Assembly: GCA_025736915.1 (NCBI GenBank)
Contig: CP107049.1
Location: forward strand, 124,001-188,000
Direction of reading: 5' to 3'
Origin: Acinetobacter nosocomialis
GTDB taxonomy: Bacteria > Pseudomonadota > Gammaproteobacteria > Pseudomonadales > Moraxellaceae
Length of the DNA: 64,000 bases
This document shows positions 34,260 through 43,434 of this stretch, piece by piece. Both the position numbers and the translations under genes were made by a program. The notes beneath the pieces are model-generated. The model searched no databases. It was not told where the DNA came from and saw only the letters and a program-made list of their open reading frames with translations. The stretch's first letter is position 1, and every line of letters begins with the position of its first letter.

Positions 34260-35486
34260 TTAATCCTGAGTCAAAATGTTAAAACCCATACGTGGACCAA
34301 AGGCAATCAATGTTCGCACTAAGCCCTTAATCGCTTTGGGTTGTTGCCCACTGCTAATACGGCGAAATTGCGAAGCATGCCAAGCGAGTTGTAAATAGGC
34401 ATCTACGGGTTTGTATCCAATGGCTGGAATTTTTGCTGGTTTTAATACCGATTTTCCTGCTAACAGTTGTTTGGCTAAATCTGGCTGTAGTGCAAAAGGC
34501 CGAGCCAATCCAACCAAATCGACCGTACCATTGGCAACACTATGGTTCATAAAATCTACATCGCGCAGTCCACCTGTTAACATGAGTGGTAATTTGCTTT
34601 GTTTACGAAGTGCAGTGGCATAGTCAATAAAATATGCATCACGCTGAGCAGAACGATCTGGTGCATAGCCTAACTGTGCAGGGGATTCATAATTCCCGCC
34701 TGAAATCTCTAATAGGTCGATCCCTTCTGCTTCTAAAGCTAATGCAATTTGTAGAGACTCTTCCTGACTTAAGCCGCCTTTTTGAAAATCGGCAGAGTTG
34801 AGTTTTACACTTAATATTTTGTCTTTGCCTATTGCAGCTCGCACAGCCTGAACTGTTTCAATGAGCATACGGCGTCGGTTTTCAGGACTACCGCCCCACT
34901 TATCTGTCCGAACATTGGCTAGAGGTGATAAAAATTGTGAGAGTAAATAGCCATGTGCTGCATGAACCTGTACTCCATCAAAACCAGCTTCAATAGCCAG
35001 CCTCGCAGTTTGAGCAAATCGATTGATCTGTTCATATATTTCTGCTTCGGTCATCGCACGTGGTATGCGAATAATATTCATAGCAGGTAAATCAAGCCCA
35101 ACTGCTGAAGGGGCTATTGGCTTTTTCAAAAGTGGCAAAACCGCAACACGGCCTGGGTGATTAATCTGCATAATAATTTTGCTGCCATTGGCTTGTGCAG
35201 CCTGAGCCCATAACTTATTTGCTTGCAGAAATTCTGCTGACTCTAAAACCACATTTCGTGGTTCAACAAAAGCACGGTGGTCAATCATCACATTGCCGGT
35301 AATTAACAACCCTGCTCCACCTCTGGCCCAAGCTGCATACAACTGTTGTAAGTCAGTGGTCGGTGAACCATGCCGATCAGCAAGTTGTTCACTCATTGCA
35401 GATTTGGCAATTCGGTTTGGAATGGTAATGCCACAGGCTAACGTTAAAGGACTTGCTAATGTCAGCTTTGTATTAGGTTTTGTCAT
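34260..35486 (-). CDS. Old Yellow Enzyme-family oxidoreductase
   Basis: A 408-residue OYE-family flavoprotein: IPNRIAKSAMSEQL, QINHPGRV, VHAAHGYLLSQFLSP, LLEISGGNYE. Close paralog of the enzymes at 27514 and 47516. It is fourth in the operon 37928 to 33355, 24 bp after the preceding gene, between the two PF10118-type genes. Likely NAD(P)H-dependent ene reduction. Confidence 0.9.
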   Translation of the reverse strand: MTKPNTKLTLASPLTLACGITIPNRIAKSAMSEQLADRHGSPTTDLQQLYAAWARGGAGLLITGNVMIDHRAFVEPRNVVLESAEFLQANKLWAQAAQANGSKIIMQINHPGRVAVLPLLKKPIAPSAVGLDLPAMNIIRIPRAMTEAEIYEQINRFAQTARLAIEAGFDGVQVHAAHGYLLSQFLSPLANVRTDKWGGSPENRRRMLIETVQAVRAAIGKDKILSVKLNSADFQKGGLSQEESLQIALALEAEGIDLLEISGGNYESPAQLGYAPDRSAQRDAYFIDYATALRKQSKLPLMLTGGLRDVDFMNHSVANGTVDLVGLARPFALQPDLAKQLLAGKSVLKPAKIPAIGYKPVDAYLQLAWHASQFRRISSGQQPKAIKGLVRTLIAFGPRMGFNILTQD

Positions 35487-35510
35487 TTTGTTTCTTCCTA
35501 AATTTAAAAA

Positions 35511-36368
35511 TCATTCATTGAGATATATGTCTTTTAATTTCATCATTTGCTCACGGTTATCGTGTTGCCAAGGATGAAAATCTTTAGAATAAAAATCTAA
35601 GTAACTGCGGCTAATTTTTCGGATCACACCTTGACCACCAAGCAAATATTTCAAACCCACATATAGATTTTTAAAATCTCTATTTTTGCCAGAAGCCTTT
35701 AAAAGCTCATTTGTTCCTCTGGTGGTAATGATGAGAAACGAAAGCGTGGTTTCTAACATCACCAACCGTAAGAAATAAGGCCTATTCACTAAAGATTGGT
35801 AAACATCAAATGCCACAGCTTTATGCTCTGTTTCTTCAATCACATGCCAAGCCCAAATTTTTCGCAAATGAATATCAAACAACTCTAAGTCTTCGGGCGC
35901 GATACTAATAAAATAGTCCGCTAAAATTGCCGTTAAATGTTCCATACATACCGTGCAAGCCAACTGATGCTCTAAAGAAAACTGTTGTTGCAACATACAG
36001 TTCATCTTTTTAAAACGTTTATAAATACGTTCAACTGGATAACCTTTTTTAAGCATGACAGCATTAAGCGCATCGTGCTCTTTGCCGTGATGGGCTTCTT
36101 GACCAATAAAAGCTCGGACTTGTTTAAGCAAAATAGGGTCGCTAATTTTGTCCTGATAATTACGCACACTATAAATAAACTGCCGTTCACCATCTGGAAA
36201 TGCGCTCGATAATGCAGTCAATAACATGGTCAGCAAGGGATTATTTTTAAACCAAAACTCTGGTATTTCATCTGAAAAAGATAAGTCTAACTGGCGCACT
36301 GTAATGTCAATTGAGGCGGAAATTTTAGAAAAATCTTGTGCTGGCTTTGACTCAAAAAATGCATTCAT
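35511..36368 (-). CDS. Metal-dependent hydrolase-like protein (PF10118-type), second copy
   Basis: A 285-residue paralog of the protein at 33355. Metal motifs: FIGQEAHHGKEHDALN, CMEHLTAILADYF and WHVIEETEHKAVAFDVY. The spacing of His/Glu motifs matches the first copy. Two copies in one operon suggest different substrates or a heteromer. Start 36368 lies 13 bp after the ADC-family gene stop. Confidence 0.78.
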   Translation of the reverse strand: MNAFFESKPAQDFSKISASIDITVRQLDLSFSDEIPEFWFKNNPLLTMLLTALSSAFPDGERQFIYSVRNYQDKISDPILLKQVRAFIGQEAHHGKEHDALNAVMLKKGYPVERIYKRFKKMNCMLQQQFSLEHQLACTVCMEHLTAILADYFISIAPEDLELFDIHLRKIWAWHVIEETEHKAVAFDVYQSLVNRPYFLRLVMLETTLSFLIITTRGTNELLKASGKNRDFKNLYVGLKYLLGGQGVIRKISRSYLDFYSKDFHPWQHDNREQMMKLKDIYLNE

Positions 36369-36381
36369 CTTTATTCTCCAG

Positions 36382-37128
36382 CTATAAAACGCGTGGATTA
36401 AACTGACGTAATAAAAATAACGGCGTGCGTAAACGAGGTATTTGAATCGGTGGAATTAACCCTCCCGACAAATCAACGCGATGTAGTCTGGCCTCAATAA
36501 CTTCGCCTAACCCCATATCATGTAAAGGATCGTTTGCTGTGCCTGTAAAACGTAAGTTCATTTCAACCTGACGCACTTCAACTGGATGCTCTTTCGGGGT
36601 AAATCGAACTTCACGTGGTAAACCAATTCCTAACCCACCCGTAATATTCCGATGCGGTAATCCTAAAATTGGAGGTGCATCATGAATAACTTCACCAAGC
36701 TTGGCTTCCATTTCAATGAGTGTTGTGCCTCGGCGTGAAGCTTTGCTTAAAATGCGTTTGCCATCATTTTCCCAGCTAATTTCTCCCATCTTTTTAGGGT
36801 AGCCGAGCAATTCACGGCCAATAATCATGGCGCGGTCATCGTCTAAAATCATCCAAGGGCAAAAGATTCCGGTTTTATTGCCTACTTTAATATGAACGAA
36901 TAAACCCGCTTCATGGTAAGCACCCGTATAGACGTTTTCCGGGAAATAAGCACAGAACAAATCAGCTCTGGCAGGCTGAACCAGTGTCATCCCAGACGGT
37001 AACCAACGAGCCATCGCTTTTTCATCCACTTCAACAACAGCCGTCAAATACTGCGCATTGTGGTACAGCTTATTGCCAAGATTGGCTAAGCCCACTGGAA
37101 CACTTAAATCATTGATGAGTTGTCTCAT
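36382..37128 (-). CDS. Acetoacetate decarboxylase-family protein
   Basis: A 248-residue ADC-fold protein. RELLGYPKKMGEISW contains the Lys that corresponds to the Schiff-base Lys of acetoacetate decarboxylase. I chose ATG 37128, which overlaps the SDR stop by 4 bp, over the longer frame at 37248, whose first 40 residues are unlike the family. It may decarboxylate or hydrate a beta-keto compound. Another member is at 50064. Confidence 0.82.
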   Translation of the reverse strand: MRQLINDLSVPVGLANLGNKLYHNAQYLTAVVEVDEKAMARWLPSGMTLVQPARADLFCAYFPENVYTGAYHEAGLFVHIKVGNKTGIFCPWMILDDDRAMIIGRELLGYPKKMGEISWENDGKRILSKASRRGTTLIEMEAKLGEVIHDAPPILGLPHRNITGGLGIGLPREVRFTPKEHPVEVRQVEMNLRFTGTANDPLHDMGLGEVIEARLHRVDLSGGLIPPIQIPRLRTPLFLLRQFNPRVL

Positions 37129-37928
37129 GATTTTAATCTCGAAAATACTTGTTTCAGAATTGGGAGCAAGATGATGCGCGGGGTATAACGTCCCCCGAAA
37201 GTTTGCGCCTGCGCAATAAAACCGGGAATCACGATACGGCGATTGCAATCCATGCCTTGAATCGCTTCTTTAGCTACTCGTTCTGCTGTTACCCAAACAA
37301 AATTTCCACCGACTCCATCAATTTTGGTAATTCCAGCAACTTCATTAAAACCTGTTTTAGTAGGACCCGGAGCAAGTAAAGTACAGGTCACGCCTGTACC
37401 ACTTAATTCGCTATGTAAAGACTCTGCAAATGAGTTTGCAAATGCTTTAGTTGCCGCATATGTGGCATTTGCCGGAGTGGGTTGATGACCAGAAGTAGAG
37501 CCTACAATCAGTATTGCTCCAGATTTTCGTTTGAGCATTTGTGGCAACACCGCTAAAGTCAGGTCGTGAATTGCTACACTATTGACTTCGACTTCTTCAC
37601 GCTCTCGATCTACATCTAACTCTTGAAGTCGTCCAAAAGTTGCAAAACCTGCGTTATTACAAAGAATTGAAACCTCAATACCTTCTAAATACTGACGAAA
37701 CTTAGCTCTAGCTTGTCTATCTCCCAAATCACATGGATATAAATCTACAGATATTTGATATTCAGCTTTTAGTTTTTCAGCCAGTACTTCTAATTTTTCG
37801 ACACGGCGAGCGACTAAAACTAAGGAATAGCCTCGTAAAGCGAACTGTTTTGCTAACTCCTCTCCAATACCAGATGAAGCACCTGTAATCACAACGCGAG
37901 ATGAGGCTCGTGGAATAGGTAGGCTCAT
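37125..37928 (-). CDS. Short-chain dehydrogenase/reductase
   Basis: A 267-residue SDR: GASSGIGEELAKQF, VARRVEKLE (NADPH-type), NNAGFA, VGSTSG and YAATK. First gene of the five-gene operon SDR, ADC, PF10118, OYE, PF10118, divergent from an AraC gene. Its stop overlaps the start of the ADC-family gene. Confidence 0.9.
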   Translation of the reverse strand: MSLPIPRASSRVVITGASSGIGEELAKQFALRGYSLVLVARRVEKLEVLAEKLKAEYQISVDLYPCDLGDRQARAKFRQYLEGIEVSILCNNAGFATFGRLQELDVDREREEVEVNSVAIHDLTLAVLPQMLKRKSGAILIVGSTSGHQPTPANATYAATKAFANSFAESLHSELSGTGVTCTLLAPGPTKTGFNEVAGITKIDGVGGNFVWVTAERVAKEAIQGMDCNRRIVIPGFIAQAQTFGGRYTPRIILLPILKQVFSRLKS

Positions 37929-38036
37929 AATTCTTACTCAAAATAGAATAAATTGATTATTCCGAAGTTTTAACTTGAGCGTGAGATGTAGATCAGACAT
38001 ACTGATAATCATTTTCGGCCACAACAAAAAAAGAAT

Positions 38037-39095
38037 ATGAAGGATCCTTATGGGCTATCCAAAGCCAGCATTCCAATTTCTTATGCTCATTTGTTACTAG
38101 AAATTATGGTCGACAAAGGGTTTTCTGCGCTTGAAATTTTGAAAAAAAGTAAAATTCCCTTAACACTTTTAGACCAATTAGACGCCCGAATTACCCCTAT
38201 GCAATGGTCTAAACTGGCGTGGGAAAGCTTGTTAATGTCGAAAGATTCTGGCTTGGGATATGAATATGGAATAAAACTGCGTTTAACTGCTCATGGCCCG
38301 ATGGGATACGCCTTAATGAGCAGCCCCAATTTACGTCAAGCCATTGAGGTTTCAACGCAATTCTTTAACATGCGATTAAAAGATTATCGTATTGCTCTGC
38401 TGGATGATCATGAATTTTCTATTATTGAAATTAAAGAAACTCACCCTGTTGTCAGCAATCAAGCCGCTCAAGCAGAAACGCTTAGACGGTTCTTTTATGA
38501 GTGTCTAATGATTGGCGTGATTCAAGCTGGTCAATTTTTAAGAGAACATGATGTTTCTGATATTGAATTATGGGTGGACTGGTCAGAACCTAGCTATCAC
38601 AAAGCTTATCAACACCTCTTACCTACTATTCATTTTAATCAACCGACTAATCAAATTCGGTATAAAAAACAGCTTCTAGATTTACCCATTAAAATGGCAG
38701 ATCCGATTGCTTTTAAACAAGCTCTGGCGCAGTGTGAAGCTGAACAAATCCGTTTTTCAGAGCAAATTAAAGATATATGCCTGACTGTAAAGGCCGAACT
38801 AAACTTAAAACCACAGGTGGGTTATCCCTCATTTGATGAAATTGCGACTCGCTTAAACATGTCTAGTCGAACATTACGGCGCCATTTGAACCAAGTCGGT
38901 TCTTCATATCTACAACTGCTTGAAGAAGCTCAACAAAAAGAAGCTGAACATTTGTTACTTCATAGTGATATGGATATACAAGAAATTGCGCTTTATCTGG
39001 GCTATATACAACCTACAAATTTCACACGAGCTTTTAAGAAATGGACAAGAATGACGCCAATCCAGTTCCGTAAAGACTATGCCCACAAACAATAA
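38037..39095 (+). CDS. AraC-family regulator, arabinose-binding-like sensor
   Basis: A 352-residue regulator of the OruR/ArgR-like group: a large N-terminal sensor (about residues 20-210, ISYAHLLLEIMVDKGFSALE, then RLTAHGPMGYALMSSP) and a C-terminal AraC helix-turn-helix (about 255-350, ATRLNMSSRTLRRHLNQVG and IALYLGYIQPTNFTRAFKKW). It sits 108 bp divergent from the SDR/ADC/OYE operon and is the likely activator. A close paralog is at 40504. Confidence 0.88.
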   Translation: MKDPYGLSKASIPISYAHLLLEIMVDKGFSALEILKKSKIPLTLLDQLDARITPMQWSKLAWESLLMSKDSGLGYEYGIKLRLTAHGPMGYALMSSPNLRQAIEVSTQFFNMRLKDYRIALLDDHEFSIIEIKETHPVVSNQAAQAETLRRFFYECLMIGVIQAGQFLREHDVSDIELWVDWSEPSYHKAYQHLLPTIHFNQPTNQIRYKKQLLDLPIKMADPIAFKQALAQCEAEQIRFSEQIKDICLTVKAELNLKPQVGYPSFDEIATRLNMSSRTLRRHLNQVGSSYLQLLEEAQQKEAEHLLLHSDMDIQEIALYLGYIQPTNFTRAFKKWTRMTPIQFRKDYAHKQ

Positions 39096-39167
39096 TCGAG
39101 ATAAAAGCAATTATTAATGAGAGAACATTTAAGCTAAGTATTACGTTATTGAGATAAATCTAGTCTT

Positions 39168-40406
39168 TCATCCTCTCTCATAACTCAAATCTGCATCTGT
39201 ATTTTTAATGATCCGCCTCATTAAAGCTTGTCTTTGTTTAGTCTTAACTGTTCTTAGATAACTCTTACCATGAGGTAAAAAACGAGCAGTTGAAGTCATT
39301 ACAAAATTCTTTGCAAAAGTACCACCTACCAAAATCGTTCCAGTAACAGATGCTGATGGAAAAGCTAAAGCAACCGCAATTTCCTTACCAAGCAGAAAAT
39401 TAGAAAGCGTAGCAATATAATCATGTGCCAATTTATATTGAATACGACCAAATAAACTCTTTTGTTCAAAAGGCAAAATATCATCTAAAGCTTGCCAGAG
39501 TGCCCCACCTAACATGGCAGAAGTTTCATCAGCAATAAATACTTGATCTAGCTCCATCCATGTTAATCGCCAAATATCTTGTTCATTTGTGGGAATAAGT
39601 GAAGGATGTACACCCACTACGTGCGCAATTAATCGCCATAAGTGAAAAATATCTTCGCGCTCACTTTTGGTAGAGATAAAACCTGAAAGATTGGCACCTA
39701 AAGTGGCTAGGAGTGCAAATGGTAAAATTGTGGCTGTATAAATAACTTGATGAATAGGCTGATTCCATTGATCAAAGTCCCAATCAGCTCTTGATTGCAT
39801 CGCTTTTCGCATGTGAGCATGAACCATTCGAATACGTATACATGCTTTATAACCTGCCCCAAACCGATGACTCATCGCATTTGGTGCGGTCACTGCATTG
39901 AACCAATTTAAAGTTTCTACGGCCCGTTTTCCTGCTTTTTTATAAAGATCACCCGATCTCAGTAAGACTTGGTTTGCAGTCGGAGCAATATAGCTCACTG
40001 CTAACCCTGGAATAAAAATAGAAAGTGCTTCACGTCCAATTAACTCATATGTCTGCGTCGCTCGCTCCAATCTTTTATGGTCAACCCAGTATGGAAAATT
40101 ATCGACTACTGCAAAAAAATCAATTAATTCTTGGGGAGGATGAGCAACAGTCTCTATTCCATTTTCCAAAGCTTGATTAAACATTTGTCTTGATGGCGCG
40201 CCTATGCGGTGCATACATTCAACTAATCGGTCAGCTACTGGATCACCAATATGTTTAAAACTTTTGAATGACTCAATCTGAGCTTGCGTAGCATTCAAAG
40301 TATCTTTACTAAAAAGTTTAGAAGCAATATTAAATGGAAATTGTTTCATCGCTTTTGGGTGCTCGACCAAAGCAGCAGAATATTTAGCTAACATCATCAG
40401 ACTCAA
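39168..40406 (-). CDS. MpaB/latex-clearing-type oxygenase family protein
   Basis: A 412-residue protein of the DUF2236/MpaB-like family. The core motif RIRMVHAHMRKAM (about residue 200) matches the RxxxHAxVR heme-contact region of rubber oxygenase Lcp and MpaB, and LPFALLATLGANLSG follows. The family uses heme to cleave C-C double bonds or oxidise prenyl chains. No signal peptide. It is divergent (97 bp) from the AraC at 40504, with the paralogous AraC at 38037 on the other side. Confidence 0.78.
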   Translation of the reverse strand: MSLMMLAKYSAALVEHPKAMKQFPFNIASKLFSKDTLNATQAQIESFKSFKHIGDPVADRLVECMHRIGAPSRQMFNQALENGIETVAHPPQELIDFFAVVDNFPYWVDHKRLERATQTYELIGREALSIFIPGLAVSYIAPTANQVLLRSGDLYKKAGKRAVETLNWFNAVTAPNAMSHRFGAGYKACIRIRMVHAHMRKAMQSRADWDFDQWNQPIHQVIYTATILPFALLATLGANLSGFISTKSEREDIFHLWRLIAHVVGVHPSLIPTNEQDIWRLTWMELDQVFIADETSAMLGGALWQALDDILPFEQKSLFGRIQYKLAHDYIATLSNFLLGKEIAVALAFPSASVTGTILVGGTFAKNFVMTSTARFLPHGKSYLRTVKTKQRQALMRRIIKNTDADLSYERG

Positions 40407-40503
40407 ATCATTACAAATGAGTCATCTATTATTTATGAATTGCATTTACAAAAAAGGTGCAACCATGCCATATTAATGATCAATTTGGGCCAAGACTAAA
40501 AAT

Positions 40504-41553
40504 ATGCAAGATCCATTTGGATTATTTAATAAAAGCATTTCCATTTCATATGCCCATCTATTATTAGAAATTACTCAAGAATATGAAATTAGCACAACAA
40601 AGCTTCTTGAAAACACGGATTTATATTTAACAGATTTTCAGCAACATGATGCACTCATTAATGCTCATCAATGGTCTAAATTAGTCGTTAATGCTCTTCA
40701 TCTGACTGGCAATCAACGTTTAGGAATTCAGTATGGATACCGATTACGCCTAACAGCTCATGGAGCTTTAGGATTCGCCTTTTTAAGCAGCATGGATGTA
40801 GAAACTGCTCTCAATCTTTGCCAAAAATTCTTTTGTACTCGTATCCAAAGTTTTATACCAAGCTGGGCTACTGACGAAAATTTTATCTATATTTATCTTG
40901 ACGATGTACATCCAGTAAAACTTGGTGATATGGAACAATCACAGCAATTGAGAATATTTTTAATTGAAAGTCTACTTTTTGGTGGAATTCATTTATTAGA
41001 AATTCTTATTCAAGAAAATTTAGACACATTTGAAATTTTTCTCGATTGGAATGAAAGTCCAGACTATCAATTATTTAAAAATAACAAAGTAAAGTTTTAC
41101 TTTAATAGTAAACGCAATAGTATTCGATTACCGATTAAATATTTGAAAAATCGCAACCCGCATGGTGATTTAATTGCCTATCAGCAAGCTCTACAATATT
41201 GTGAAAAGGACAAAACAAGAATCGTAAAAGACGCTACTGATGATCTTCAAAAATCAATAAGATTTGAACTTTTATATCATTTTAATGGTACATATCCTTC
41301 TCTTCCTCTTGTTGCCCAACGTTTAAATATGTCTGAAAGAACAATCAAACGTCATTTACAAGCACAAGGAACGAGTTTTATTAAAATTTTAAACGAGGTC
41401 CGTTTTACGGAGGCAAAAAAACTATTATTACAAAAACAATATAAAATTCAGGAAGTAGCACACTTAATTGGTTATGAAGAAGCAACTAACTTTGTACGTG
41501 CTTTTAAAAAGCAGTTTGGCTTAACACCAAATCAATTTAGACAGAATCAATAA
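40504..41553 (+). CDS. AraC-family regulator, paralog of the 38037 protein
   Basis: A 349-residue regulator. Its beginning (SISISYAHLLLEI) and its RLTAHGALGFAFLSS match the 38037 protein, and the C-terminal helix-turn-helix is AQRLNMSERTIKRHLQAQG with VAHLIGYEEATNFVRAFKKQ. It is divergent from the MpaB-like oxygenase gene, its likely target. It is more AT-rich than its paralog. Confidence 0.87.
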   Translation: MQDPFGLFNKSISISYAHLLLEITQEYEISTTKLLENTDLYLTDFQQHDALINAHQWSKLVVNALHLTGNQRLGIQYGYRLRLTAHGALGFAFLSSMDVETALNLCQKFFCTRIQSFIPSWATDENFIYIYLDDVHPVKLGDMEQSQQLRIFLIESLLFGGIHLLEILIQENLDTFEIFLDWNESPDYQLFKNNKVKFYFNSKRNSIRLPIKYLKNRNPHGDLIAYQQALQYCEKDKTRIVKDATDDLQKSIRFELLYHFNGTYPSLPLVAQRLNMSERTIKRHLQAQGTSFIKILNEVRFTEAKKLLLQKQYKIQEVAHLIGYEEATNFVRAFKKQFGLTPNQFRQNQ

Positions 41554-41601
41554 TGTGGATCAAACAAAATATATCTTGCTGTCTTACTATTTTTATGTAT
41601 G

Positions 41602-41619
41602 ATTGAGTAATCACTCAAT
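41602..41619. promoter_or_regulatory. TetR operator, first site
   Basis: ATTGAGT, AATC, ACTCAAT, an 18-bp inverted repeat 15 bp before the TetR start. The related TGAGT-AAAT-ACTCA is at 42254-42267 ahead of the MBL gene. Confidence 0.7.
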
Positions 41620-41633
41620 TAACATGTTTGTAT

Positions 41634-42203
41634 ATGGCTCGTCCTCGTAGTGAAGATAAACGTAATGCAATTTTAAGTGCTGCTATTGAAACATTAGCAG
41701 AGCTTGGCGAGCGTGCGTCTACCTCAAAAATTGCTAAAGTTGCTGGCGTAGCAGAAGGCACTTTATTTACCTATTTTAGTAATAAAGAAGAATTGCTTAA
41801 CCAGTTATATCTTTCGCTAAAGGCTGAGCTACGTCAGGTCATGATGCTTAATTACCCGACTAATGCTGACCTGCAAACACAAATGTCACATATCTGGCAA
41901 AGCTATTTGGACTGGAGTTTAGAAGCTCCGCTTAAGCGAAAAGTGATGGCGCAGCTTTCAACATCGGAACAAATTACCGAGCAAAGCAAACAAATTGGTA
42001 TGCAAACCTTTTGTGATTTTACTCAAAACATTCAAGAACGTATTAACGATGGCAAATTAAGAGATTATCCACCGTTATTTATTGCTTCGATTTTAGGTGC
42101 ACTTGCCGAAGTTACACTTAATTTTATTGCCCAAGACCCTTCTCAAACCGAGCGTTACCGCAAATCTGGCTTTGAAGCGTTTTGGCATGCAGTTTCAATA
42201 TAG
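41634..42203 (+). CDS. TetR-family regulator of the MBL-fold gene
   Basis: A 189-residue TetR regulator: RASTSKIAKVAGVAEGTLFT, then YFSNKEELL. I chose ATG 41634; an in-frame TTG lies two codons earlier. The ribosome site is weak and the operator overlaps the leader, so it probably represses itself. The same operator half-sites recur before the MBL gene, suggesting co-regulation. Confidence 0.88.
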   Translation: MARPRSEDKRNAILSAAIETLAELGERASTSKIAKVAGVAEGTLFTYFSNKEELLNQLYLSLKAELRQVMMLNYPTNADLQTQMSHIWQSYLDWSLEAPLKRKVMAQLSTSEQITEQSKQIGMQTFCDFTQNIQERINDGKLRDYPPLFIASILGALAEVTLNFIAQDPSQTERYRKSGFEAFWHAVSI

Positions 42204-42212
42204 ATAAGAGAG

Positions 42213-42239
42213 TAAGGATGCACGGCGTCCTTATTTTTA
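42213..42239 (+). terminator. Terminator of the TetR gene
   Basis: TAAGGA, TGCACGGCG, TCCTTA, with GC pairs inside, then TTTTT. The MBL gene is therefore transcribed from its own promoter. Confidence 0.65.
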
Positions 42240-42253
42240 AACCAATTAATGAG

Positions 42254-42267
42254 TGAGTAAATACTCA
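42254..42267. promoter_or_regulatory. TetR operator, second site
   Basis: TGAGT, AAAT, ACTCA, the same half-sites and 4-bp spacer as 41602-41619, located 79 bp before the MBL gene start. Confidence 0.65.
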
Positions 42268-42345
42268 TTTAATTAAATCAAAATAAGTACTTAGCCCAAG
42301 TTCTTATTTGCATATATAGGTTTGTTCCCAATAAGGAAAAACAAG

Positions 42346-43365
42346 ATGACTATTTCAAACACAACAGACTTGCCTTCTCCCTTAATGCCATCTCAGCAGC
42401 ACAATGGCAAATTTAGAAATACGCGTCCGAACCAACACAAGCCTTCTTTTGGTAAAACACTTCAGCTTATGTGGAAGTTTCTATTTAACAAGCCAAAAGA
42501 CACGGTACCCAACAAAGAAATTCCTGTTTTAAGCTTAACCAAAGAACAGCTTTTAACTGCACCCGATCGCTCTCTATTCCGTTTGGGCCACTCAACCATC
42601 TTGTTAAAACTGCAAAATGAGTTTTGGTTAACCGACCCTGTTTTCTCGGATCGTGCTTCACCTTTTCAGTGGATTGGGCCAAAACGTTTTCACCAACCAC
42701 CGATTAGCATTGCAGACTTACCACCGATTAAAGGTGTGATTTTGTCGCATAACCACTACGACCACCTCGATTACCATGCGGTTATGCAGCTTAACGATAA
42801 AGTTGAACATTTCTTAACGCCGCTTGGTGTGGGCGATACCCTTATTAAATGGGGAATTCCAGCAGAGAAAGTTCAACAACTCGACTGGTGGGACACCACG
42901 CATGTAGATGGACTTGAACTGGTCGCTACCCCTGCCCATCATTTTTCAGGCCGTGGTATGGGCGATAGCAATGCAACGCTTTGGGCTTCGTGGGTGATTA
43001 TTGATAATGACTTACGTGTATTTTTCAGTGGTGACACGGGATATTTCGATGGGTTTAAAGAGATTGGACATCGTTATGGACCTTTCGATCTGACCATGTT
43101 AGAAACTGGCGCTTATGATCCTGAATGGCCTGATGTTCATATGCAGCCAGAGCAAACTTTACAAGCTCATATCGATTTAAAAGGCCGTCATTTGTTGCCT
43201 GTGCACAACGGTACTTTTGATTTGGCACTTCATGCTTGGGATGACCCATTCGAACGTATTGTCGGTTTAGCTAAAGAAAATGCGTTAGCGATTAGCACAC
43301 CGCAAATGGGTGAACTCTTAAACTTAAATGAACCAAATGTCGAAAATTATTGGTGGCGTTCGTAG
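42346..43365 (+). CDS. MBL-fold hydrolase, NAPE-PLD/RomA-like
   Basis: A 339-residue metallo-beta-lactamase-fold protein. Metal motif SHNHYDHLDYH (HxHxDH, about residue 125), then PAHHFSGRG, FFSGDTGYFDG and LPVHNGTFDLALH. The layout matches N-acyl-phosphatidylethanolamine phospholipase D-like enzymes. I chose ATG 42346, with AAGGAAAAACAAG before it. It may cleave lipid phosphodiesters or lactones; substrate unknown. Regulated with the upstream TetR. Confidence 0.85.
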   Translation: MTISNTTDLPSPLMPSQQHNGKFRNTRPNQHKPSFGKTLQLMWKFLFNKPKDTVPNKEIPVLSLTKEQLLTAPDRSLFRLGHSTILLKLQNEFWLTDPVFSDRASPFQWIGPKRFHQPPISIADLPPIKGVILSHNHYDHLDYHAVMQLNDKVEHFLTPLGVGDTLIKWGIPAEKVQQLDWWDTTHVDGLELVATPAHHFSGRGMGDSNATLWASWVIIDNDLRVFFSGDTGYFDGFKEIGHRYGPFDLTMLETGAYDPEWPDVHMQPEQTLQAHIDLKGRHLLPVHNGTFDLALHAWDDPFERIVGLAKENALAISTPQMGELLNLNEPNVENYWWRS

Positions 43366-43375
43366 TTTTATATAA

Positions 43376-43410
43376 ATAAGCCGAACACTCATTTTTAGTA
43401 TTCGGCTTGT
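43376..43410. terminator. Bidirectional terminator
   Basis: AAGCCGAA pairs with TTCGGCTT around a 15-nt loop. Lies between the MBL gene and the convergent DJ-1 gene. Confidence 0.7.
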
Positions 43411-43434
43411 CTTATTCATAACTTTGAGTAATTT

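Noticed and set aside
37129..37248. N-terminal extension of the ADC-family protein
   Set aside because: It lies entirely inside the SDR gene and the ATGA overlap gives a normal start.
37999..38014. GATAATCATTTTC, Fur-box-like
   Set aside because: Only one half resembles a Fur site and the neighbouring genes are not iron genes.
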